Assembly (NCBI GenBank): GCA_031286695.1
Contig: JAITTY010000007.1
Span: 25,573 to 89,572 of the forward strand
From: Sphingobacterium sp.
Lineage (GTDB): Bacteria; Bacteroidota; Bacteroidia; Sphingobacteriales; Sphingobacteriaceae
Direction of reading: 5' to 3'
DNA length: 64,000 bases
In this document: one piece after another, positions 45,091 to 52,826 of the stretch
Position numbering within the stretch: position 1 is the first letter of the stretch
Layout of the letters: each line of letters starts with the position of its first letter
Notes under the pieces: generated by a model
The model's database searches: none
The model's input: only the letters and a program-made list of their open reading frames with translations
Told to the model about the DNA's origin: nothing
Program-made: the position numbers and the translations under genes

Positions 45091-46635
45091 CTAAGAAATA
45101 GGAATTTGCAAAGCTTCTTTCGTCGCATTTTTTCTTTTCCAGTCGAAAACTCTTCGTATAGGTGAAGAATGAAAAGGGAAGATTAAGATGAATAACGTTA
45201 GGATTACCCCGATAATAAATAGCCCGGAGTAGGCGTCGCGTAAGGATAGCAGCGAGGCTTGGACTTGGACCGATTTCATTATATTTCCTCTTTGTAGCAC
45301 CAAGCTATTTGTTCGATCGATTATACCAGCAAGATTATTGGCATTAAGGATCTGTAGGTGGTAATACCAATTGGTAATGATGTTTGACCAGACTACAGGT
45401 ACCAAAAATGAACGTGTAAGAATCAAAAATACTAAGCCAGAGAGGTAATATTTGCTGGGAATATTACCGGCCATATATACGCCTATTCCAATGTAGGAAG
45501 TGATCACGCCCATTCCTCTTAATGTCAAAGGGAGATAGAATAATGCCGTGTTTGTTTGTTGGTCGATAATCCTTGCAAAGAAAAAGCAAGATAGGGCATA
45601 ACATGCCGCAGAGAATGCTAAAATAAACTTGCATTTCTTTGTTATTTTAAAATACACATAAGAAACTACTGCCCCAATAATATAGCCTGGGATAACATAG
45701 GTGTTTATTTCAGCAGCCTTTAAGGGGTTTGTGCCGAGCGTAATTCCTAAAAGAGAGCTATATAGCGAAGTGGAGCTATAGAAAATACCAAACAAAAAAA
45801 TTGTTCCAATGGAGATAGGCAGAATCCGTGTTGAAAAGGCTTCAAAATTTAAGAGTGATTTTCGGATTAGTGCACTTCTATTTATAAAAAGTATAAAAAA
45901 ACAGAGCGATGCGATTCCCGTTACCAAAATAAACTTGGAATGAAACCAATTTTGTGTCAGGCCGTACGTGCTGAAATAAGCAAAATTCAATAGGGAAATA
46001 CAAAGTAAAATACTTCCAAACCAGTCATATTGATACAGCGGGACCTTTTTAAAATCTGACGATTTCATAAAGATAATGCAGATTAACAACGCTACCGCCA
46101 GTAATATATTTTGAAATAGAAAGACAGTTTCCCAATAGAAATGTGTTGCAAATAGAACAGATACATAGCTTGCCAATGCCGGAATAATCATTGTCATCGG
46201 GTAGTAGACCGCATATAATTGATAGCGTTCCCCACGGGGCATGAGGAAAGGGATCATTTCCCCAATGATGGCCATTGTGACGATAATCTTGGCACTCCCG
46301 ATAAAAAATGTGGCCATGCAGATATTTACACCATTATTAGCATGTTCCAAAATCGTGTTGGAAGCGAGGATAATGAAGATGGAAACGATTAATATCGTCT
46401 TTTTGGAAAATAATTTCAATAACCTAAATACCAGCGGTATGGCGCAGACCATTCCCGCATAATAACAATATGTAGCCATACTGAGATCTGCGGTGATACC
46501 GGCATATCCATTCATGACATAGGTGTTGATGGACGTTGGGATGCCATTATTGAAGGAAAATAAAATATTGAGTACAAATAGAAAGAATAATTCCCAGCCT
46601 GAACTCAACCAATCTCTGAATATACGATCTTTCAT
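45091..46635 (-). CDS. MFS transporter, DHA2/EmrB-like efflux permease
   Basis: Membrane protein of 514 residues with about 14 hydrophobic helices, the DHA2 drug:proton antiporter count. Weakly conserved motifs (TADLSMATYCYYAGMVCAIPLVFRLL and a PRGERYQLYAVYYP loop) fit distant Bacteroidota EmrB-like permeases. It is 2 bp after the EmrA-like adaptor gene and in a MarR-led operon, which makes a tripartite efflux pump likely. The outer-membrane channel is not encoded nearby. Substrates unknown. Confidence 0.85.
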   Translation of the reverse strand: MKDRIFRDWLSSGWELFFLFVLNILFSFNNGIPTSINTYVMNGYAGITADLSMATYCYYAGMVCAIPLVFRLLKLFSKKTILIVSIFIILASNTILEHANNGVNICMATFFIGSAKIIVTMAIIGEMIPFLMPRGERYQLYAVYYPMTMIIPALASYVSVLFATHFYWETVFLFQNILLAVALLICIIFMKSSDFKKVPLYQYDWFGSILLCISLLNFAYFSTYGLTQNWFHSKFILVTGIASLCFFILFINRSALIRKSLLNFEAFSTRILPISIGTIFLFGIFYSSTSLYSSLLGITLGTNPLKAAEINTYVIPGYIIGAVVSYVYFKITKKCKFILAFSAACYALSCFFFARIIDQQTNTALFYLPLTLRGMGVITSYIGIGVYMAGNIPSKYYLSGLVFLILTRSFLVPVVWSNIITNWYYHLQILNANNLAGIIDRTNSLVLQRGNIMKSVQVQASLLSLRDAYSGLFIIGVILTLFILIFPFHSSPIRRVFDWKRKNATKEALQIPIS

Positions 46636-46637
46636 GA

Positions 46638-47699
46638 TTATTTAATACGTATGATAGCATTCATACCTACGCGAAGCATGGCGAGATCTTTTGGGGTATT
46701 GGATGCTGTAAAATTAATTCTAACCGGAATGCGCTGTTGTACCTTAACAAAGTTCCCCGTAGAATTGTCAACCGGAACAGCGGAATACTTAGACCCTGTT
46801 GCTTCGGATATGGCGGCTACTTCACCTTCAAATGTCTTCCCGGCCAATGCATCAATTTCAATGTTGACTTTTGCCCCGAGAGCAATATTTTTTAGTTGAC
46901 TTTCGGTATAATTTGCGGTAATCCATTTCTGCTCATCACGGACAATATTGACCAATGGCGTGCCGTTTTGTACCAATTGGCCCTCTTCTATTGTCCGCCG
47001 TCCCAATACACCGTCGTAAGGTGCAGTGATAACCGTATAGGAAAGGTTTAATTTGGCCAGATCTATCGCTGATTCGGCCTTTAGTAACGCGGCATCATTG
47101 ACCGACAGCTTCTGTTCAGACTCATGTGTGTTCAGTTTGGATACACGCTCTTGCGCCAAAAGTGCCTTATATTTGGCCAACATGGCCTCGTAATCTGCTT
47201 TTACCTGATCGAATTGATATTGCGTTACTGCTTCATCTTTCACTAGACTCTCGTAACGCTTATAATTCAATTCCATATTGTCCAGCCGGGCTTTCATCTC
47301 ATCAATATTGGCATTTGCTATCGCAGCACTATTATCAGCAATAGCAATTCCAGATCGCGATATTGTTTTACTAGCTTTGGCATCGGCAAGAGTGGCTTGT
47401 GCATTTTTTAATAAAATGCTGTACTCCGCATCATCAATAATGACGAGTGTATCGCCTTTGTGTACTTTTTGATGCTCATCGAATCGAATGGTTTTAATAT
47501 AACCGCTGATGCGCGAATTTATAGGGGTAATATGGGCATCTACTTGGGCGTCGTCTGTATAAACAGATTCGTTGATGTGGAAAAAGACCAAGATACCCCA
47601 TATAATTGTAATACCAATGACGACTGCAGATAGGATATTGATAATCCATATTTTCCGTCTTCGTTTTATTTCTTTCTCACTTAATGTTAAATTACTCAT
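46638..47699 (-). CDS. HlyD/EmrA-type membrane fusion protein
   Basis: Periplasmic adaptor of 353 residues: one N-terminal membrane helix (about 17-38), a lipoyl-like half-motif SRISGYIKTIRFDEHQKVHKGDTLVIIDD, a coiled-coil hairpin (about 90-210, ANANIDEMKARLDNMELNYKRYESLV), the second lipoyl half AELNLSYTVITAPYDGVLGRRTIEEGQLV-type, and a beta barrel. Positioned between marR and the MFS permease, it should link the pump to an outer-membrane channel. Confidence 0.93.
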   Translation of the reverse strand: MSNLTLSEKEIKRRRKIWIINILSAVVIGITIIWGILVFFHINESVYTDDAQVDAHITPINSRISGYIKTIRFDEHQKVHKGDTLVIIDDAEYSILLKNAQATLADAKASKTISRSGIAIADNSAAIANANIDEMKARLDNMELNYKRYESLVKDEAVTQYQFDQVKADYEAMLAKYKALLAQERVSKLNTHESEQKLSVNDAALLKAESAIDLAKLNLSYTVITAPYDGVLGRRTIEEGQLVQNGTPLVNIVRDEQKWITANYTESQLKNIALGAKVNIEIDALAGKTFEGEVAAISEATGSKYSAVPVDNSTGNFVKVQQRIPVRINFTASNTPKDLAMLRVGMNAIIRIK

Positions 47700-47750
47700 G
47701 ATTCATTTTACTAATCTTCTGGTTTTTCCTGGAAAGCAAAGTGATCTATT

Positions 47751-48197
47751 TTATTGCTTTTCAATAATGGCCGTTAATTTTTCGAGAGTTCCTGTAATTT
47801 CCAATACTTTTTTTTCTGATACCTCCTGCAGGATCGCATGGTAGAGGTCTTGCTGAACTGGGTCTAATAATGTCCTATATTCGTCTCCCTTTACAGTTAA
47901 TTCGATTAAATTATTTCGTCTGTCATTGGGATCGCTGACGCGCCTAACCAGATCCCGTTTGCAAAGGTTATCGATCAGCGGAGTGACACTTGCTTTGTTC
48001 TTTTGTATTGCTGTGGCTATATCTTGCTGATTCATTTGTTCCTTTTTCCACAGTGCCGCCAATACTTGCAACATTTCGTAGGTGATATCCAATTGCTGTT
48101 CCTTTATTTTCTGGATATAGTATTGTTTTAAGCTCGTTCGTAAAGCAATGATACTATCCACTAAGGGTTTTACTGGATTCATGGATTCGTTTTTCAT
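47751..48197 (-). CDS. MarR family transcriptional regulator
   Basis: Winged-helix regulator of 148 residues with MLQVLAALWKKEQMNQQDIATAIQKNKASVTPLIDNLCKRDLVRRVSDPNDRRNNLIELT, covering the recognition helix and the DPNDRR wing. It leads an operon with the EmrA-like and MFS genes (51 bp, 2 bp gaps), the common MarR-EmrAB layout in which ligand binding relieves repression of efflux. The promoter contains a direct repeat suited to autoregulation. Confidence 0.93.
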   Translation of the reverse strand: MKNESMNPVKPLVDSIIALRTSLKQYYIQKIKEQQLDITYEMLQVLAALWKKEQMNQQDIATAIQKNKASVTPLIDNLCKRDLVRRVSDPNDRRNNLIELTVKGDEYRTLLDPVQQDLYHAILQEVSEKKVLEITGTLEKLTAIIEKQ

Positions 48198-48201
48198 AGT
48201 A

Positions 48202-48233
48202 CAAAGTTAAATATAAAACAGTTAAATATCAAA
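48202..48233 (-). promoter_or_regulatory. Promoter and repeat operator of the marR-emrA-MFS operon
   Basis: TTTG (48233-48230, minus), a 20-bp spacer and TAACTTTG (48209-48202) form a full Bacteroidota promoter. The 10-mer AGTTAAATAT occurs twice (48205-48214, 48220-48229) in the -7 and spacer, 15 bp apart, a probable MarR operator. Transcription would start within a few bases of the ATG at 48197. Confidence 0.7.
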
Positions 48234-48327
48234 CTAATTTACTTTAGTTAAAAATGTGTTAAAGATGAGTGCTTTAGAGAGAGATGGCATTTTATTTGGG
48301 AGTACTTAAACGAAAGGAAAAAAAGAT

Positions 48328-48813
48328 ATGTTAGGAGTTGAATTAATCTTCTTTAGACGTTGCTTACTGGCACTGCTGATTTTAGGAGGCGGGATAAGTG
48401 TTGTAAGGGCGCAACAAATGCACGCTTTTAATAACTTGGAGACCGATTATCATGCTATGTATCGGTGGGTAGATCCATTTTTTCCATTAAGCCCACAGGG
48501 AAATATAATGAATTTGGATGCTGCCTCGCTCGATAAAGAGCCCGAACAGCAGGAGAAAGTGAAAACTTCAACGGTCAAACCGCGTTTTACGGGGAGGGTG
48601 AGTGAGCGTGTGTATGAAGGTTCGGAAGTGATCGTTAGCCCAGGGGAATCCGCCAGCAATATAAGTTATAGTTCCTCCAGTTCACCGACCAGGTATCGTG
48701 TTGCAATTGATCGTAGGATTAATGAGCACTACCATGGTAAGCCTGTATTTGTAGACGCTAAGGGAGTAAAATATATAATTGATTCGAAATATAGGAAACA
48801 GATTGTTGAATAA
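48328..48813 (+). CDS. Small secreted protein with divergent basic-adaptor-like C-terminus
   Basis: Exported protein of 161 residues, signal peptide about 1-28 (LLALLILGGGISVVRAQQ). The middle is low-complexity and polar with a Ser-rich stretch. The last 27 residues, YHGKPVFVDAKGVKYIIDSKY, resemble in spacing the C-terminus of the next gene (HTVYVGPKGGKYYI). AAAGGAAAAAAAG upstream of the ATG may help translation. It is 110 bp before that neighbour; the two could be functionally related. No known function. Confidence 0.72.
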   Translation: MLGVELIFFRRCLLALLILGGGISVVRAQQMHAFNNLETDYHAMYRWVDPFFPLSPQGNIMNLDAASLDKEPEQQEKVKTSTVKPRFTGRVSERVYEGSEVIVSPGESASNISYSSSSSPTRYRVAIDRRINEHYHGKPVFVDAKGVKYIIDSKYRKQIVE

Positions 48814-48923
48814 TTCCTTGATTAAGTTAAAATTTTGTTAAAAATATAATTTTAAGAAATTAAACCGAAATATGGCATTTGTATTGTATTTTTATTTACA
48901 ATTATTTAAATAACAATTGGGTT

Positions 48924-49433
48924 ATGGAAGCAATAAATCGTTTCAAAAAAATCACAGCTGCATTAGCTTTGATCGCTGCATTCGGATTGGGACAATCCTA
49001 TGCACAAACGGCTCCTAAAAAAATGGAAAAGGAAGCCAAAAAGTCTGAACAAAAAGCAAAAGAAGTAAAGACAAAAGCCAACGAGGCCGAAACGAAAACG
49101 AAGGCAGCACCAATGAAAGCTACCGCGAAGAAGGACGCTGCAGTTAAAGAGAAGAAGGAAACAGCAGTCAAGGAAAAGTCAACGCAGGCGAAAAAGATGG
49201 CTGATACAAAAACAGCGCCACCAGCACCAGTGGAAGCGAAGGAAAAAGCAGTGAAAAAGGAAACTGCCAAAACGCAAAAACAGGTTGCCGCTGTTAAAAA
49301 AGATGCCGTAGCTACTGCTGATAAAGCTACAAGTGAGAAATACAACGGCCATACGGTCTATGTAGGTCCAAAAGGAGGTAAATATTATATCAATGGAAAT
49401 GGAAACAAAACCTACATTTCTGACAAAAAATAA
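48924..49433 (+). CDS. Secreted Lys/Ala-rich protein with PBCV-basic-adaptor-like C-terminal motif
   Basis: Exported protein of 169 residues. A signal peptide (about 1-27, ALIAAFGLGQSYAQ) precedes about 110 residues of Lys, Ala, Glu and Thr with heptad character, probably an extended helix or histone-like linker. The last 35 residues carry HTVYVGPKGGKYYI and NGNKTYI, which match what I remember of the small PBCV-specific basic adaptor domain (GPRGGKYYI core), also common at the ends of Bacteroidota exported proteins. The ATG at 48924 is chosen over an upstream frame start because it opens the signal peptide. Role unknown. Confidence 0.78.
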   Translation: MEAINRFKKITAALALIAAFGLGQSYAQTAPKKMEKEAKKSEQKAKEVKTKANEAETKTKAAPMKATAKKDAAVKEKKETAVKEKSTQAKKMADTKTAPPAPVEAKEKAVKKETAKTQKQVAAVKKDAVATADKATSEKYNGHTVYVGPKGGKYYINGNGNKTYISDKK

Positions 49434-49463
49434 ATAGCAGCTGAAGACGAATTATTAGAGGAG

Positions 49464-49491
49464 AAAGGACATCATTTGATGTCCTTTTTTT
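49464..49491. terminator. Bidirectional intrinsic terminator
   Basis: AAAGGACATCA/TGATGTCCTTT perfect 11-bp stem with minimal loop and T7 tail, between the basic secreted protein gene and the convergent SNF2 gene. Confidence 0.9.
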
Positions 49492-49502
49492 ATTTTAAAG
49501 AT

Positions 49503-52500
49503 TTACCGAAGCAGATCCAATAAATAGGTTTTATCTAGGTAAAAGGCATTTAAACTTCCACCTTCATCCAGAATACTGCTGCTAATCTCCTTTTTATGCT
49601 GCTGTAGGGTTTGAATTTTATCTTCAACTGTATTCGGACTGATTAACCGAACTGCCGTAACAGCGTTTTGTTGTCCCATGCGATAGATCCTGTCGATCGC
49701 CTGTTGCTCAACAGCAGGATTCCACCAGGGATCTACTAGGTACACTACATCGGCTGCGGTAAGATTAAGCCCCGTACCACCCGCTTTTAGACTAACAAGA
49801 AAAACGGGGATATCCTTGTCGGATTGAAAATTACTAACCAACTGACCTCGATTTTTGGATTGACCCGTGAGCATCAACGCGCGAATACCCTGTTTATCCA
49901 AAGCCTCTTTAATCAGGTTGAGCATACTGACAAACTGTGAAAACACGATCATTTTGTGCTGGTCTTTTTTATGCTGAATCTGCTCGATAAGCATTTCGAT
50001 TTTGGCAGAGTCTGCAGCGGTAGTCAGATCTTCGTTTTGGAGAAGTTTGCTTGAATTACATATCTGACGCAATTTTGTTAGACCTTTTAGTACATGCATG
50101 GGGCTTTTCTTGATTTCATCGCCATCTTTGGCAGAGATAAAATCCCGAAATTCCTTTTCATAAAGATCATAAATTCGCCGTTGGGCAGTTTTCATATCAC
50201 AGTAAAGGACCAGTTCAGTTTTTGCAGGAAGATCACGTAACACATCCTGCTTCGTTCTCCGGAGAATAAAAGGCTTGATTTTCTCTTTCAGCATTTTTTT
50301 TCTTTTGCGGTCATGGAAAGCATCTATAGGAGTTGTATAGACATCTTTGAAATATTTTTTACTTCCTAAAAGACCGGGAACAATAAAGGAAAGCTGCGCA
50401 TAAAGGTCCATCGTATTATTTTCAATCGGAGTTCCTGTTAAGATAATGCGATTTCTTGATTTTAATAAATTTACCGTTTTGTATCGCTGGGAATCCGGGT
50501 TTTTGATTTGCTGCGATTCGTCCAATATGACATAATTGAAGGTTATTTTTTTTAGCGTATTGATATCCGTCAGCAGGTTGTGATAAGAAATTAAAACAAG
50601 GTCATATTGTTCAAACTGCATCCCTTTTTCTATTCTATTTGGACCATCTAAAACCAACGTTTGGAAAGATGGAAGAAATTGTTGTATTTCATGCCGCCAA
50701 TTAAAAATTAAGGTCGTGGGAAGTACAAGTAATGTTGGTGCAGATTGTCCCTTTGCTTTTTGAGTAGCCAAAAAGGCTAATATTTGGATCGTTTTGCCAA
50801 GTCCCATGTCATCGGCAAGACAGCCGCCAAAATTAAGCCCATCCAAGAAATGCAGCCATTGTAGTCCTTGTTGCTGATAAGGGCGTAAGTTTCCGACAAA
50901 AGTTGGTGGTACCTGGACCTCGGATAGCGAAGAAAAATTAGCGAGCTGCTTTCTCAACGTGCTGAGCTCCGCCAACACGATAGGGTCTAACTCAGCCTGA
51001 TCAAATAATAGATCGATCTCATTGAATTTGTATTTTGGAATTTCAATGAAATCATCAGCTATCGATTCGGCAGCGTTAAAATAGGCCTCAAATTTATCGA
51101 GCCACTGTTGCGGTAAAATGCCCTGGGTGCCATCATCCAAGGTGATGAATTGCGAGCGGTTCCGTACAGCCTTTTCAAGTTTTTTTAGAGAGACACTTTT
51201 GGGGCCAAATGTCACCTTTATATTGGCATTGAACCAATTTTGTCCACTGAGGACCTCCACATGAATTTTTCCTTTAAAACGACTTAATTTATTTCCACGT
51301 ATCGCATTAAATCCAATGATCTGTATACCCTGATGCTGCCACTCCTCAAAAGCATCCAGAAACCAGTTACTGTCCAGAAAGTATTTGCGGTGCAAATAAA
51401 AATGCTGAAAGCTTCCCTCATCCATTTGCTCCTGAAAATAGGGATGCTGCTTCAGTAGCAGGGAAATAACTTTTGTTTCAGCTTCACGTTTCCGATCGAC
51501 CAAAAATTGTGTACCCTTGCTGTCTGTGCCGAATATATTCCGCTTGCTTAAAATAGGAATTTCGACCTCACCATAACGCATGACTGGAATAAGGTTGACA
51601 AAATCTTCCGATTCCTCCAGAAACAAAAGGGGCTGCATGTCCTGATAATATAGATTTTCCTTTAACTGTGGCTTGCTTGCTTTTGGAATGTCTTTAAAAT
51701 TCAACTCCACAGAATGTGCTATCTGTTCCAAAAACAACCTATTGAACTCTTCGAACTTACGTTGATGGATCAACAATTGCTCACCCTTGTTGCCGAATAA
51801 ACGGATCAACTTGAGGTGAAGCTTATTTTCAATCAAAAAAAGCTGATTTTTGAGGAGAATGAAATGGTCCAGAAGAACAACTAAATCCTGTAAACTGTAG
51901 GCGATGGTGTGGATATGAATTTCTCCCTGAATGGCATAAAATGCGTCTTTTTTTGTAATAAAGAGCTTAATATCACCTTTGCTTAGGCTAAATTGTACCG
52001 GCGATAAGGTAGAGGCTGTTATATTGTCGGATTTCTCATAGTCATGTAGATAAAAATCGAGGTGTAGCGGATTTTTTGCAATCGCCTTCAGGCTGGAACT
52101 GATTTCGATATCCTGTTGCACAGCTTGAGAAAATTGGTAAACAGCTGTGTAAAATTGCATTTCCTCAATCGAGCTGCTTTGCCAGATATGAGACTGACTC
52201 TCGCTAGAAGAAATCGGATTTTTTGGTACGCCGGATTTCGTCATCGGCGATTGACAAAGGAGTATTTGTAGATTTTTGTAATACCGGTTGCGCGTTAACA
52301 CCACAAAATGATGTTGCTTTTTGACAGCCGTCTTGATTTTCGGGACAAGAGATTCCTCCACAAGATCAAAGTCATCGATAGAGGTTAGCTGTTTGTCTTT
52401 TAACAGAAACTCCAGCTTCCCCGCTTTGATCTGCGCAGAAAAATAGTTTTCCAAAGAGGATTCATTTTCTAGCCCATATTGAATGGCAACTTTTTTTAGG

Positions 52501-52817
52501 AGATGCTGATAGCGGATGTGATCAAAAAAAGCCAGCCAGTTTTCCTGAGTAAACAGTTTGCTTAAAACAGCTTTTTGATGCCGGCAGAATGCTGTTTCCG
52601 GACAGTTACAAAATACAGCAGTTGTGGGAGCTGTATAGATGATCATGACCTCAAAGTGGGTGTAATTTTCCATTACTTGAAAAGTAGCCTGATTCACCTC
52701 CATTTCCATCGCATTGACCTGAAAATGGGCCAATGTCAGGTCCATCCAAGGAAAATAAGAATAACGGTTTACCCTTCTGAAGTCGATATTGGTCAATATG
52801 TGCTGATGGAATTCCAT
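49503..52817 (-). CDS. SWIM zinc finger / SNF2-family ATPase
   Basis: Large SF2 DNA translocase of 1104 residues. The N-terminus has a SWIM-type zinc finger (FCNCPETAFCRHQ, CxCx5CxH, near residue 70). A long unassigned middle is followed by the SNF2 core in the C-terminal 460 residues: LADDMGLGKTIQIL (I), DESQ (II, from VILDESQQIKN), LTGTPIENN (III), and helicase C motifs LVSLKAGGTGLNLTAADVVYLVDPWWNPAVEQQAIDRIYRMGQ. Probable role is remodelling or repair of DNA-protein complexes. It starts 9 bp after the TonB receptor gene and ends the leftward operon. Confidence 0.93.
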   Translation of the reverse strand: MEFHQHILTNIDFRRVNRYSYFPWMDLTLAHFQVNAMEMEVNQATFQVMENYTHFEVMIIYTAPTTAVFCNCPETAFCRHQKAVLSKLFTQENWLAFFDHIRYQHLLKKVAIQYGLENESSLENYFSAQIKAGKLEFLLKDKQLTSIDDFDLVEESLVPKIKTAVKKQHHFVVLTRNRYYKNLQILLCQSPMTKSGVPKNPISSSESQSHIWQSSSIEEMQFYTAVYQFSQAVQQDIEISSSLKAIAKNPLHLDFYLHDYEKSDNITASTLSPVQFSLSKGDIKLFITKKDAFYAIQGEIHIHTIAYSLQDLVVLLDHFILLKNQLFLIENKLHLKLIRLFGNKGEQLLIHQRKFEEFNRLFLEQIAHSVELNFKDIPKASKPQLKENLYYQDMQPLLFLEESEDFVNLIPVMRYGEVEIPILSKRNIFGTDSKGTQFLVDRKREAETKVISLLLKQHPYFQEQMDEGSFQHFYLHRKYFLDSNWFLDAFEEWQHQGIQIIGFNAIRGNKLSRFKGKIHVEVLSGQNWFNANIKVTFGPKSVSLKKLEKAVRNRSQFITLDDGTQGILPQQWLDKFEAYFNAAESIADDFIEIPKYKFNEIDLLFDQAELDPIVLAELSTLRKQLANFSSLSEVQVPPTFVGNLRPYQQQGLQWLHFLDGLNFGGCLADDMGLGKTIQILAFLATQKAKGQSAPTLLVLPTTLIFNWRHEIQQFLPSFQTLVLDGPNRIEKGMQFEQYDLVLISYHNLLTDINTLKKITFNYVILDESQQIKNPDSQRYKTVNLLKSRNRIILTGTPIENNTMDLYAQLSFIVPGLLGSKKYFKDVYTTPIDAFHDRKRKKMLKEKIKPFILRRTKQDVLRDLPAKTELVLYCDMKTAQRRIYDLYEKEFRDFISAKDGDEIKKSPMHVLKGLTKLRQICNSSKLLQNEDLTTAADSAKIEMLIEQIQHKKDQHKMIVFSQFVSMLNLIKEALDKQGIRALMLTGQSKNRGQLVSNFQSDKDIPVFLVSLKAGGTGLNLTAADVVYLVDPWWNPAVEQQAIDRIYRMGQQNAVTAVRLISPNTVEDKIQTLQQHKKEISSSILDEGGSLNAFYLDKTYLLDLLR

Positions 52818-52826
52818 GTTACTAGC

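Noticed and set aside
48998-49345. 115-codon antisense frame rich in Ala, Phe, Val
   Set aside because: Mirror of the Lys/Ala-rich repeat in the exported protein gene; no independent support.
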